Positions 8,910 through 18,900 of a DNA stretch of 64,000 bases are shown one piece after another. Under the pieces are notes generated by a model. That model saw nothing but the letters and a program-made list of their open reading frames with translations. It did not search any database and had not been told where the DNA came from. Both the position numbers and the translations under genes were made by a program. Origin of the DNA: Pedobacter cryoconitis (lineage in GTDB: Bacteria > Bacteroidota > Bacteroidia > Sphingobacteriales > Sphingobacteriaceae); contig NZ_QLLR01000002.1 of assembly GCF_003259615.1 (NCBI RefSeq), forward strand, positions 1-64,000. Reading direction: 5' to 3'. Positions within the stretch are counted from its first letter, which is position 1, and every line of letters starts with the position of its first letter.

Positions 8910-9920
8910 ATGGAAAACATAACCATTAAAGTACTGGCCAGCAGACTGAATTTATCCGCTACGACTATTTCAAAAGCCTTACAAGATAGCCATGAGATCA
9001 GTGAACCTACAAAACAGCGGGTAAGGGAACTGGCAGCAGCACTCAATTACACCCCGAACACCTATGCCAGAAGCTTAAGAACAAGAAAAAGCGAAACCAT
9101 AGCTGTCGTTTTACCCGAAATTGCAGACCACTTTTTCGCACTGGTCATCAATGGTATAGAAGCTGTAGCCAGGGAAAAAGGTTATCATGTACTTATCTAT
9201 TTAACGCACGAAGATTATCACCGCGAAAAAGAAATCCTGGAATATATCAAAAAAGGAAGAATAGACGGATTATTGATCTCCGTTACCAAAAACTCGACAG
9301 CCACGGAACACATTGCAGTTATGGAGCAGGAAAATATCCCTGTCATATTTTTTGATAGAGTTATGGAGCAAATGCAGCTGCCAAAGGTAGTAACCAATGA
9401 TTTTGAGAGCTGTTATCTGGCCACTCAGCATCTTTTGGATTGCGGCTGTAAAAAGATAAATGTCTGTACGATTTCTACAAATCTGGAGATCAGCAAACAG
9501 AGAATCCTTGGGTATCAAAAGGCAATGTCAGACCACAATATCTCTATTGAAAAAAACCAGGTCCTGATTTGCGATGATGATGCACAATGTTATGCGAAGC
9601 TCTATAACAGTTTACAAGCAACAAACAGACCTGATGGCATCATTGCAATTGTCGATAAACTTACCTTACCTATTTACCTGGCCTGCGAACAATTAAATTT
9701 AAAAATCCCTGAAGACCTGAAAGTGATTAGTTTTTCCAATAACCCGACAGCCGGAATTTTGAATCCATCTTTAACCACTGTTTCCCAGCCCGCATTTCTG
9801 ATTGGACAAACCGCGGCAACTCTGCTCCTGAATTCTCTTGATCCCAAAAACAATAAAGTTCAGCAAGATATTACGGTAATACCTTCTGAACTTATCATTA
9901 GAAACTCTACTGGTTATTAA
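8910..9920 (+). CDS. LacI-family transcriptional regulator (near MIOX)
   Basis: The ATG at 8910 (MENITIKVLASRLNLSATT) is preferred over an in-frame TTG at 8889 because the LacI helix-turn-helix begins immediately after it; 336 residues. The N-terminal domain reads LASRLNLSATTISKALQDSHEIS, with the hinge region near TPNTYARSLRTRKS, then a periplasmic-binding-protein-like sensor domain (about 60-336). LacI proteins bind palindromic operators and release or bind on sensing a sugar or its metabolite. Divergent from MIOX, so it is the likely local regulator; inositol, glucuronate or a later intermediate could be the effector. Confidence 0.9.
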   Translation: MENITIKVLASRLNLSATTISKALQDSHEISEPTKQRVRELAAALNYTPNTYARSLRTRKSETIAVVLPEIADHFFALVINGIEAVAREKGYHVLIYLTHEDYHREKEILEYIKKGRIDGLLISVTKNSTATEHIAVMEQENIPVIFFDRVMEQMQLPKVVTNDFESCYLATQHLLDCGCKKINVCTISTNLEISKQRILGYQKAMSDHNISIEKNQVLICDDDAQCYAKLYNSLQATNRPDGIIAIVDKLTLPIYLACEQLNLKIPEDLKVISFSNNPTAGILNPSLTTVSQPAFLIGQTAATLLLNSLDPKNNKVQQDITVIPSELIIRNSTGY

Positions 9921-9939
9921 AAACTCTACTGGTTATTAA
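9902..9939. repeat. 19-bp tandem duplication across the lacI stop codon
   Basis: The unit AAACTCTACTGGTTATTAA occurs twice back to back (9902-9920 and 9921-9939), followed by the first bases of a third copy. The first copy contains the last codons and stop of the LacI gene; the second is untranslated and ends just before the stop of the converging transporter gene. Confidence 0.9.
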
Positions 9940-9942
9940 AAA

Positions 9943-11304
9943 CTATAAATCAGTAATCACTTTATATTTTGGAACCAGAAATTTCATCACTGCCCAGGCG
10001 ATCACATAAGTTAAAGCACAAATCGTAAACATGATCGTATAACCTGTTTGAATATGGCCTAAAGATTTATAATAATCAAAAAGTCCGCCGCCTAATTTAG
10101 ACATGAATACCCCTCCAAGGCCTCCGGCCATACTGCCAATACCAATTACAGAACCAATACATTTTTTGGGGAACATATCAGAAACTGTCGTAAAGATATT
10201 AGCCGACCAGGCCTGATGCGCAGACGCACCAATACCGATTAAGATAACAGGGATCCAGACACTAATATGCCCAAGAGGTTGTGCCAATAACACGACTAAA
10301 GGAAAAAGTGCAATAATAAACATCGCTTTCATCCTTCCATCATAGGGTGTATATCCTTTTTTCATAAAATACATAGGGAACCATCCGCCACCTATACTTC
10401 CAATCATAGTCATACTATACAAAACGGCTAATGGAACCATGATGTCGGTATTGTCCATTCCGTACTGAACTTTAAGATAAGAAGGTAACCAGAACAGGAA
10501 AAACCACCACACCCCGTCTGTCATAAACTTACCAAAAGTAAATGCCCAGGTCTGTTTATAACCCAGTAATTTAAACCAGGACACTTTTTCAGTTTCAGCT
10601 ACGCTCGCCACCTGCTCATCAGGGTCATACTGGATATATTCCAGTTCTGCTTTGGATAAACGCTTTTGGGCTTCCGGCTTTTCATAAAAGATGAACCAGA
10701 AAAACAACCATAAGAAACCAATAGCACCAATGATCATAAACGCAGACTCCCAACCCCACTTTTCAGCAATCCAGGGTACGGTTAATGGCGCAAGAATAGC
10801 CCCGACATTGGCCCCGGAATTGAAAACACCAGTAGCTAGTGAACGTTCTTTTTTAGGAAAATATTCTGCTGTGGCTTTGATAGCAGCAGGAAAATTACCT
10901 GACTCTCCAAAGCCCAGTACCGCCCTTGCACAGATAAATCCGAGTACAGAAACCGAGATACCGGTAATTCCTAAAACGGCTAATAACGAAGAAAGCCCTT
11001 CGCCCAGGAAAATAGCTTTAGCATGTAGAATTGCGCCTAAACACCAGATAATCAGGGCTGCAGCATATCCCCATTTTGTGCCCAGGCGGTCAACTATGCA
11101 TCCTGCAAATAACATCGAAATAGCATATACCAATTGAAAGGCAGAAGTAATATTGGCGTAATCACTGTTTGTCCAGTGAAACTCGGCTTCAAGCCTGGTA
11201 TGTAAAAGACTTAAAACCTGTCTGTCCAGGTAATTTACAGTGGTTGCAAAAAATAACAGGGCACAGATTGTCCAGCGGTAGTTACCCACTTTTTGTTCGC
11301 TCAT
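9943..11304 (-). CDS. MFS transporter, hexuronate (ExuT)-type
   Basis: 453 residues, about 12 membrane segments, beginning VGNYRWTICALLFFATTVNYLDRQVLSLL, the characteristic opening of the anion:cation symporter group that includes ExuT and GudP. The loop DRLGTKWGYAAALIIWCLGA matches the MFS motif between segments 2 and 3, and ARAVLGFGESGNFPAAIKATAEYFPKKERSLATGVFNSGANVGAI is the typical segment 4-5 block of hexuronate carriers. Imports galacturonate or glucuronate with protons. It is the last gene of the uxuA-uxaC-transporter run (gap of 94 bases to uxaC). Confidence 0.9.
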   Translation of the reverse strand: MSEQKVGNYRWTICALLFFATTVNYLDRQVLSLLHTRLEAEFHWTNSDYANITSAFQLVYAISMLFAGCIVDRLGTKWGYAAALIIWCLGAILHAKAIFLGEGLSSLLAVLGITGISVSVLGFICARAVLGFGESGNFPAAIKATAEYFPKKERSLATGVFNSGANVGAILAPLTVPWIAEKWGWESAFMIIGAIGFLWLFFWFIFYEKPEAQKRLSKAELEYIQYDPDEQVASVAETEKVSWFKLLGYKQTWAFTFGKFMTDGVWWFFLFWLPSYLKVQYGMDNTDIMVPLAVLYSMTMIGSIGGGWFPMYFMKKGYTPYDGRMKAMFIIALFPLVVLLAQPLGHISVWIPVILIGIGASAHQAWSANIFTTVSDMFPKKCIGSVIGIGSMAGGLGGVFMSKLGGGLFDYYKSLGHIQTGYTIMFTICALTYVIAWAVMKFLVPKYKVITDL

Positions 11305-11398
11305 TATATTTGGTTTGTTTTTTGGTTTAGGTTGGTTATAATTTATCAGGCTCCGCCAAAGACAGTGAATCCCCTATCTATACAGATCATTGCCCCCA

Positions 11399-12820
11399 TT
11401 ATTGATTAGCCCGGTTTAACCCGAAATAGTTCTTAGCATTGTAATAGCAGATATTCTGGATCATTTCCCCTACCCATTTTTCATCATCCGGCAATAAACC
11501 CGCTTCCATTTCTGAGCCGAATAGATTACACATAATTCTTCTGAAATATTCATGACGGGAGTAAGAAAGGAAACTACGCGAATCTGTCAGCATCCCGATA
11601 AATGTGCTGACCACTCCCATATTAGATAAAGCATTGAGCTGCTTCTCTATCCCATCTTTCTGATCTAAAAACCACCAGCCTGATCCAAACTGCATTTTCC
11701 CTTTGATCCTGCCATCTGCGAAATTACCAAGCATGGTTGCAATCACCTCATTATCTGCAGGATTCAGGTTGTAAACTACAGTTTTTGCCAGCTGGTCTGT
11801 TAAAGTCAGGTGGCTTAAAAATGCGGTTAAATTCTCTGCATGTTTATAATCCCCGATAGAATCAAAACCAGTATCAGGCCCTAGTTTAGATAACATTCCT
11901 TTATTGTTATTGCGGATCGCACCTACATGAAATTGTTGTACCCAACCCCTTTCATCATACATTTTGCAAAGCTCAGTTAAAATAAAGCCAGCAAAAGCAT
12001 CAGGAGCAGAAAACACGGCCTGATCAGATTTAAGGAACGTTTTGAACTCTTGTTCCTGCTCAGTAGTTAATGTAAAGCGGGTTGGTAAAGTACTTAAACC
12101 ATGATCTGATATAGAACATTGGTGTAAATCAAAAAAGTCAACCCTATTTTTCAGCGCCTCCAAAAGAGAATCTATAGTTGTAATTTCAACTCCTGCTTTT
12201 TCACCCAACACTTTAAGATAGGCTTTAAATGCAGCCGGCTCTCCAATCATAAAAACCTTATCGGGGCGAAAGGAAGGTTTAACCTTAATTTCATACCCTT
12301 CTTTGATTAATTGCTGATGATATGTTAAATCATCACAAGGATCATCAGTTGTACTTAACATTTCTACCTTGAAGTTCTTCAATAACCCACGGGCCGAAAA
12401 TCCATCCTGAGTTAAGTACTCATTGGCCTGCTGATAAATCCCGTCTGCCGAATAATTATCTAAATACCTGTTGATTCCGAATGGATTTTTAAGTTCCATA
12501 TGCGTCCAGTGAAATAATGGGTTTCTTAAGGTTGCAGGTACAACCCTTGCCCAGGCTTTAAATTTCTCTGCATCACTGGCCTGTCCGGTAATCAGCGCTT
12601 CATCTACGCCCAATGCCCGCATTGCTCTCCATTTATAATGATCACCTTTTAGCCATATATCGGTCAGATTATCAAATTTCTTATCTTCTGCGATCTGCTG
12701 CGGGGATAAATGATTATGAAAATCAATTACAGGCAAATGCTTTGCATATTCATGATAAAGCAAAACTGCCTTTTTATTACTCAATAAAAAGTTATCAGTA
12801 ATGATCGTACTTTCCGTCAT
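11399..12820 (-). CDS. uxaC: Uronate isomerase
   Basis: 473 residues, close to the family norm. Converts D-glucuronate to D-fructuronate (and galacturonate to tagaturonate) in the cytoplasm. An amidohydrolase-superfamily barrel: the metal-binding HLPVIDFHNHLSP near residue 30, FKVEMLSTTDDPCDDLTYH in the middle, FHVGAIRNNNKGM, and TDSRSFLSYSRHEYFRRIMCNLFG near the end, all typical of UxaC. Located 70 bases downstream of uxuA on the same strand and followed by the hexuronate carrier, so the three genes probably form one transcript. Confidence 0.95.
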   Translation of the reverse strand: MTESTIITDNFLLSNKKAVLLYHEYAKHLPVIDFHNHLSPQQIAEDKKFDNLTDIWLKGDHYKWRAMRALGVDEALITGQASDAEKFKAWARVVPATLRNPLFHWTHMELKNPFGINRYLDNYSADGIYQQANEYLTQDGFSARGLLKNFKVEMLSTTDDPCDDLTYHQQLIKEGYEIKVKPSFRPDKVFMIGEPAAFKAYLKVLGEKAGVEITTIDSLLEALKNRVDFFDLHQCSISDHGLSTLPTRFTLTTEQEQEFKTFLKSDQAVFSAPDAFAGFILTELCKMYDERGWVQQFHVGAIRNNNKGMLSKLGPDTGFDSIGDYKHAENLTAFLSHLTLTDQLAKTVVYNLNPADNEVIATMLGNFADGRIKGKMQFGSGWWFLDQKDGIEKQLNALSNMGVVSTFIGMLTDSRSFLSYSRHEYFRRIMCNLFGSEMEAGLLPDDEKWVGEMIQNICYYNAKNYFGLNRANQ

Positions 12821-12890
12821 ATCAGCTATTTTTCGGTTTAATATTTGGTTGTAATATTTGTCTTGCCGTTTTTTTAAGGGGCACAGACTT

Positions 12891-14099
12891 TTATAATTTG
12901 TTCTTCAGCAGGTATTCATTAAAGATCCCAAATTCAAGTCCTCTTAATTCTGCCAGGCCTTTTAAACGACCAATTGCTGAATAACCAGGATTAGTTTTCT
13001 TGCGTAAGTCATCCAGTAGCTGATGCCCATGATCAGGGCGAACAGGGATACTGAGCTGCCGTAATTGCTGCTGATTAAATATTTCTTTAACCACCTGGTA
13101 CATATCCACATCACCCTCCAAATGATTGTCTTCAAAGAAATCACCTTCCGCATTTCTTTTCGTACTTCTCAAATGAATGAAATTGATCCGCTCTGCAAAT
13201 TCTCTGATCATTTCTGGCAGGTCATTATCTTCACGAACACCAAAAGAACCCGTGCAAAAACATAAACCATTATTTAAAGACGGTACAGCTGAAAATATTT
13301 TACGTAAATGTTGCGCAGTACTGACTACACGGGGCAAACCAAAAATTGCATAAGGCGGATCATCCGGATGTACAACCATTTTAATTCCAACCGCATCAGC
13401 CACAGGCATAATTTCCGAAAGAAAGTATATCAGATGATTACTCAGTTTCTCTTCATCTATTCCATGATACTCATCTAAAGCAGCTTGAAATTGTTTCAGC
13501 GTAAAACTCTCCTCACTTCCCGGCAAGCCAGCTATGATATTGCGCTGTAACAGTGTTTTCTGTTCGGCATCAGCCAGGTTAAACCAAGCTTCACCTTTAA
13601 TGAGCTCTTCAGCGGTATAAGCCTTTGCAGCGTCCGGTCTTTTTAAAATAAAAACATCAAATGCACAGACTGCGGCTTTCTCAAATTTCAGGGCCTTTGC
13701 ACCGTTTGGCAATTCAAAAGCCAGGTTGGTGCGTGTCCAGTCCAGCACCGGCATAAAGTTATAAGTAACCGTATGAATGCCGCAAGCCGCAAGATTTTTT
13801 AAAGATTGTTTGTAATTATTAATATAGTATTCAAAGTTTTCAGCCTGCGTTTTAATCGCCTCATGTACTGGTAAACTTTCCACTACATCCCAGCTCAAAC
13901 CTGCATTTTCAATCAGCTGTTTATGCTTGATAATCTCTTCAGTCTCCCAGACTACCCCATTCGGAATATGGTGTAAAGCACTGACAATGCCGCTGCAGCC
14001 GGCCTGCAAAATATCACTCAGGATCACCGGATCATTCGGGCCAAACCAGCGCATGGTCTGTATCATTTTATAAATAACTGATTTTCCTGTTACATTCAT
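12891..14099 (-). CDS. uxuA: Mannonate dehydratase
   Basis: 402 residues. Dehydrates D-mannonate to 2-keto-3-deoxygluconate using a divalent metal. The N-terminal [40 protein letters not shown] block is diagnostic of UxuA. Further motifs include [46 protein letters not shown] and [14 protein letters not shown], which carry the metal ligands. The ATG at 14099 is used; an internal ATG at 14066 (MIQTMRW) would match the length of E. coli UxuA more closely. The partner enzyme making mannonate from fructuronate (UxuB) is not in this window. Confidence 0.95.
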   Translation of the reverse strand: MNVTGKSVIYKMIQTMRWFGPNDPVILSDILQAGCSGIVSALHHIPNGVVWETEEIIKHKQLIENAGLSWDVVESLPVHEAIKTQAENFEYYINNYKQSLKNLAACGIHTVTYNFMPVLDWTRTNLAFELPNGAKALKFEKAAVCAFDVFILKRPDAAKAYTAEELIKGEAWFNLADAEQKTLLQRNIIAGLPGSEESFTLKQFQAALDEYHGIDEEKLSNHLIYFLSEIMPVADAVGIKMVVHPDDPPYAIFGLPRVVSTAQHLRKIFSAVPSLNNGLCFCTGSFGVREDNDLPEMIREFAERINFIHLRSTKRNAEGDFFEDNHLEGDVDMYQVVKEIFNQQQLRQLSIPVRPDHGHQLLDDLRKKTNPGYSAIGRLKGLAELRGLEFGIFNEYLLKNKL

Positions 14100-14166
14100 T
14101 ATTCAAATCTTTTCAATAAAATAATTCTAAAAAACAATTATTAGGTGGACGCAATTTATAAAAGGG

Positions 14167-14199
14167 CAAAGGTATATCCTTCATAAAATCTGTTACAAT
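14167..14199 (-). promoter_or_regulatory. Putative promoter of the uxuA-uxaC-transporter operon
   Basis: On the minus strand TACCTTTG (14174 down to 14167) matches the Bacteroidetes -7 element TAnnTTTG, with a TTG about 21 bases upstream (14198 down to 14196) in the position of the -33 element. It lies about 70 bases upstream of the uxuA start and just downstream of two LacI-type palindromes. Confidence 0.55.
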
Positions 14200-14204
14200 A
14201 GGCT

Positions 14205-14218
14205 ATCAAACGTTTGAT
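14205..14218. promoter_or_regulatory. LacI-type operator palindrome ATCAAACGTTTGAT
   Basis: A 14-bp perfect palindrome with the CAAACGTTTG core and central CG typical of LacI-family operators. It sits immediately upstream of the uxuA promoter and presumably binds the regulator encoded at 14428. Confidence 0.7.
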
Positions 14219-14224
14219 TCTCCG

Positions 14225-14240
14225 TTTCAAACGTTTGAAA
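14225..14240. promoter_or_regulatory. LacI-type operator palindrome TTTCAAACGTTTGAAA
   Basis: A 16-bp perfect palindrome; its centre is 21 bases from that of the preceding site, that is about two helical turns, so two dimers could bind on the same DNA face. Confidence 0.7.
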
Positions 14241-14369
14241 TAAATCAGGTTTTATAGCCCGTTAACAGCCTCTGCAATGGTTACTCAATATCAGATTTAT
14301 TTAATAATTAAAATAGAGTACGCAAATTTTAATTATTAATTTCCAGGCGATAAATAAGCCTGTCCAGCT

Positions 14370-14385
14370 TATCAAACGTTTGATA
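14370..14385. promoter_or_regulatory. LacI-type operator palindrome TATCAAACGTTTGATA before the second lacI
   Basis: A 16-bp perfect palindrome directly upstream of a -7-like TATCTTTA (14394-14401) and 43 bases before the lacI ATG. Its position predicts autoregulation. Confidence 0.65.
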
Positions 14386-14427
14386 TAGTTTATTATCTTT
14401 ATATTTAGGCGATCGTTAACTAACCTA

Positions 14428-15447
14428 ATGAGTACAAAAACGCCCGTAACCCTGAAACTTTTAGCCCAAAAGCTAAAAATATCTATATCTACAGTATCCA
14501 AAGCGCTTAACGACTACCCTACCATTAATGCGTATACCAAAGAACGGGTAAAGCAAATGGCTGCAGAACTGCATTTTACGCCCAACAAATCGGCGCTTAA
14601 CTTACAGATTCAGAAATCTTATACCATTGGGATCATTTTACCAGATCTGATGGATCATTATTTTACCAGGAGTATTTTCGGAATAGAGCAACACGCCCGG
14701 CAGTATGGCTACAATGTAATTATCGGCCAATCTTATGACGACCTGAAGAAGGAAGTTGACCTGGCCAATATGTTATTGAAAAGTCGTATTGATGGTTTAA
14801 TTATTGCCATTTCCAAAAACACACAGAACTTTGATCATTTAGATATGTTTGAAAACCTCGGCCTGCCAATTATTTATTACGGCAGAAACCCGAGTTTTAA
14901 TTTAAGTTGTCATAAAGTATTAAGTAATACTTACCAGGGATGTTATAAAGCCACTGATTTTTTAATCAAACGCGGACATCAAAGAGTCGCTTATCTGGGT
15001 GGCCCGAAAATGATCAGCTTTACACATGACAGGTTTAAAGGGTATATCAACGCATTGAATGATAACCAGATTCCTTTTGATGCCAGCCTGGTCGCTTATA
15101 CAGATTTTGATAAAGAGAATACCAACAGTGCAATTAAAGAGCTGTTTTATAAGAGTGAAAACCCGCCTACAGCACTGGTAGCTTTTAAAGAACAGATTTT
15201 ATTTGATGCCATGAAATACCTTCGTGCCAACCATTATGAAAAAATGGATCAAACAGATTTCATTGGTTTCGGCAATATGCCATTTATCCGCTACCTGGAC
15301 AACCCGCCGCTGGCCTCTATTGAAGAGAACCCGGAGTCTATGGGTGAGAATGCGATTAAACTACTATTAAAATTAATTGACCAGAAAACAGAAGCCACCG
15401 AATACCAGGAAGTTATGGTAGACTGTGAGCTGGTTCTGCATTCCTGA
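14428..15447 (+). CDS. LacI-family transcriptional regulator (uronate operon)
   Basis: 339 residues. The helix-turn-helix LKLLAQKLKISISTVSKALNDYPTIN is at residues about 8-34, followed by the hinge helix region (TPNKSALNLQIQKS) and a sugar-binding-like effector domain with DGLIIAISKNT, KRGHQRVAYLGGP and a C-terminal ASIEENPESMGENAIKLLLKLI. It is divergent from the uxuA operon, with three CAAACGTTTG palindromes in between and a fourth before susC, so it probably controls all three transcripts. The effector is likely a uronate or pathway intermediate. Similar to, but clearly distinct from, the first LacI protein. Confidence 0.9.
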   Translation: MSTKTPVTLKLLAQKLKISISTVSKALNDYPTINAYTKERVKQMAAELHFTPNKSALNLQIQKSYTIGIILPDLMDHYFTRSIFGIEQHARQYGYNVIIGQSYDDLKKEVDLANMLLKSRIDGLIIAISKNTQNFDHLDMFENLGLPIIYYGRNPSFNLSCHKVLSNTYQGCYKATDFLIKRGHQRVAYLGGPKMISFTHDRFKGYINALNDNQIPFDASLVAYTDFDKENTNSAIKELFYKSENPPTALVAFKEQILFDAMKYLRANHYEKMDQTDFIGFGNMPFIRYLDNPPLASIEENPESMGENAIKLLLKLIDQKTEATEYQEVMVDCELVLHS

Positions 15448-15468
15448 AAAATCAAACTGAGTTTCCAG

Positions 15469-15515
15469 ATTATTCCTGATTTATTTTCCAGTAAAGAAAA
15501 TAAACCGGGAATAAT
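15469..15515 (+). terminator. Hairpin downstream of the second lacI
   Basis: Arms at 15469-15488 and 15496-15515 pair over 20 positions with two imperfect pairs around a 7-base loop; it starts 22 bases after the lacI stop. No strong T-run follows, so termination is likely but unproven. Confidence 0.5.
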
Positions 15516-15650
15516 TATGCCCTGAAATCCGGCTGTTTTCAAACCAGATTCCAAGTTGGCAGAATTCCAGAAAAACACAGGACTAAATGTACAAACTACA
15601 CACTAGAGAATTTCCCCATAAGCTTCCTTTAGAAGCACCATAACCCTGAT

Positions 15651-15672
15651 TTATTTCAAACGTTTGAAATAA
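15651..15672. promoter_or_regulatory. 22-bp perfect LacI-type palindrome upstream of susC
   Basis: The half-site TTATTTCAAAC (15651-15661) is followed by its exact complement. The core is the same CAAACGTTTG as at the uxuA/lacI region, linking the SusC/SusD genes to the uronate regulator. The rest of the 457-base gap 15448-15904 holds the lacI hairpin, a CGTTAACG 8-mer (15749-15756) and presumably the susC promoter. Confidence 0.7.
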
Positions 15673-15904
15673 AGAAACAAGCGTATAATCAGCTGTTACA
15701 ATACATTTATTTCAGGAGTTCCTTATTGCCTTTTCTAAATTGCGCCAGCGTTAACGAATTGTTTTTATTTTAAGGATTAAATGATTAACATTTTTGAAAC
15801 CAATTCACTAAATAATGATCATAAATAACTAAATAAAACAACACGGTTTACGCAAACGTGCAACTATTAACTAATCAAATATTTACTTTTTAAATTCCCA
15901 AAGT

Positions 15905-18900
15905 ATGAAAGGAAGATTTACTCTTATTTTCTTGATTACCTGTGTACTCTTTTTCCCCGCAGCATTATTTGCGCAGGATATTAAGGTACTAGGTAAAGTC
16001 ACAGACCAGGTAGACGGATTACCGCTTCCCGGTGTTTCAATTACCATAGAAGGTACCAACAAGGCAACCTCAACAGATTCTAATGGTAAATTCACTATAT
16101 CAGCCCCTATTGGCGCAAAATTGTTGATCAGACTTGTCGGAATGTCTGCTAAAACAATCACAGTAATAGACAATGCAATCCTTAATATATCTTTAACAGA
16201 AGACACCAAAGCCCTGGCAGAGGTTGTTGTTGTAGGTTACGGTGTACAGAAAAAAAGTGTGGTGACCGGTGCAATATCTGGTGTTAAAGCTTCAGATCTG
16301 GAAAATCAGCCTGTTACACGTATTGAACAATCTTTACAGGGAAGAACTTCAGGAATCACTATTGCAAGCAGCTCAGGCCAGCCAGGCTCAGCAGCAACGG
16401 TAAGAGTAAGGGGTATCAGTTCTTTCAACAAAGATGGAAGCGGCGACAACAATCAGCCATTATGGGTAGTTGACGGTGTGGTGATAGATAACGGAGGAAT
16501 CGGTTTTATCAATCAATCGGATATTGAATCTATTGAAGTGCTGAAAGATGCCGCATCACAGGCAATTTATGGTGCAAGAGCAGCAGCAGGTGTAATTTTG
16601 GTAACGACCAAAAAAGGTAAAGCAGGTGGCATCCGCGTAAATTACAGCGGATATTATGGCTTATCAGGACCAGCGAAAAAATTAAAACTGCTGGATGCCA
16701 CACAATATGCCATCATTCAGAACGAGACTAAAACAAATGCCGGTAAAGCTGCTATTTATCCAGACCCACAATCTTTAGGTAAAGGAACAGATTGGCAGGA
16801 CCTGATCTTTAACAATAGTGCAAAAAGACAATCACAGGAATTCAGTTTAAGCGGAGGTAATGATGTATCGACCTTCTATTCTTCTGTCGGTTATTTACAG
16901 CAGGACGGAATTGTAGCCACGGATATTTCTAAATATAAAAGAACAAATATTCGTTTAAACTCTACCCATAAATTAGCTAAATGGTTAACTCTTGGACAGA
17001 ACCTGGGTTATTCGCATGATAAATCACTCGGACTTGGGAACACCAATTCTGAATTTGGAGGCCCATTAAGTTCGGCAATTAACCTGGACCCGATTACACA
17101 AGCAGTAATCACAGATCCTGCAGCAGCAGCTTTATCGCCATATAATAGAACTGATATTATAAGAGATGCGCTGGGCCGTCCTTATGGGATCTCACAGGCT
17201 GTAGTACAGGAAATGACCAACCCACTTGCCTATATGCAGGTAAGACAAGGTAACAATAGCTGGGCTGACAATATTGTAGGAAACGTTTATGCTGAATTAA
17301 AACCAATTGCAGGCTTAACATTAAGATCTACATTGGGTACTAAACTTGCTTATTATGGCAACGAGAACTTCTCTCCAATGTCATACCTGAATTCTTCTTC
17401 CATTAATGTTCAAACCTCTTTTAACCGTAAACTAAACCGCAGTATCAGCTGGAACTTAGAAAATACAGCTGCTTATACCAAAGCATTTGACAAACACAAT
17501 TTTGGTGTCTTAGTAGGACAAGGTCTATATTCAGACAATAACAATATCGGTACAGATATAACCTATTTCGGAATCCCTGTAACTACATTTAAAGAAGCTT
17601 CCTTAAATTTCAAAGTTCCTAATGAAAAGAAAGTAGCTTTAGGCTCAGAAGGAAATATCCATAAAGTGGCTTCCGTATTTGCCCGTTTAAATTACAATTA
17701 TGATGAGAAATATATTGTTGAAGGGGTAGTCCGCAGAGACGGTTCTTCACGCTTTGGTGCCAACTATAAGTTTGGGGTTTTCCCGTCAGTTTCCGCAGGA
17801 TGGGTAGTTTCCAAAGAAGATTTCTTCCCTAAAAACGATGTCATCAACAGTTTAAAATTCAGAGGTGGATATGGTGTTGTAGGTAATGATAACATTGATG
17901 ATTTCCAATATGTTCAATTGATAGGTGATGGCCGCGATTATACTTTCGGTACAGATCAGGTTTATAACATCGGTTACAGCCCTCAAGCCGCGTATGCGAG
18001 TCCTAATTTGAAATGGGAAGAGACAAGAGCAACCAATATTGGTATGGACTTAACACTTTTCAAAGACTTCACTTTAACCGTAGAATGGTACAATAAATTA
18101 ACTAAAGATATTCTTCAGAAACCTCGTATTCCTTCTTATTTGGGATCAGCAAATAACCCGGCTGAAAACATTGCAGATATGAAAAACAGCGGGATAGAAA
18201 TTGAACTGGGCTACCGTAAAAAAATCGGAGAAGTTAACTTTAGTGCAAGTGGTAATTTCTCTTACCTGAAAAATGTAGTGACTAATCTGGGCAGTGGTAT
18301 TGATTTCCTATCAGGAGGCCAGAGTTTTAAAGCCACGACCTACCCTATTACCCGTACTGCTGTAGGACAAGCCTATAATTCATTCTATGGTTTTAAAACC
18401 GCAGGTATTTTCCAGACACAGGCCGAAGTAGATAGTTATGTAGGTTCAAAAGGAAAAATACAACCAAATGCAAAACCTGGAGATTTCCGCTGGGTGGATA
18501 CAGACGGAGACGGTGTGATCAGTGAAAATGACCGCCAGTTTATTGGTAACCCTACCCCGAAATATTCATTCGGTATTACCTTAAATGCAGCTTACAAAGG
18601 ATTTGACATCAGCGTTTTCGGACAAGGAGTTGCAGGTAACAAAATTTTCCAGGGCTTACGTCGTCTGGACATCAACAATGCCAATTATCAAACAAGCGTA
18701 TTAAACCGCTGGACAGGCCCTGGAACAAGCAATACTTATCCAAGAGTTGTAGACGGAGATCCTAATAAAAACTTCACTAATCCTTCAGACTTCTATTTAG
18801 AGAAGGGTGATTATTTTAGAATAAAAGTTCTTCAGATAGGCTACAACCTGCCAAAAACTTCAATCAGCAAAATGGGTCTGCAACGTGCACGTGTTTATGT

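Noticed and set aside
10691..11137. 148-codon plus-strand frame opposite the hexuronate carrier
   Set aside because: Antisense to a transporter with strong family motifs; repetitive proline/alanine composition is a mirror of membrane-segment codons.
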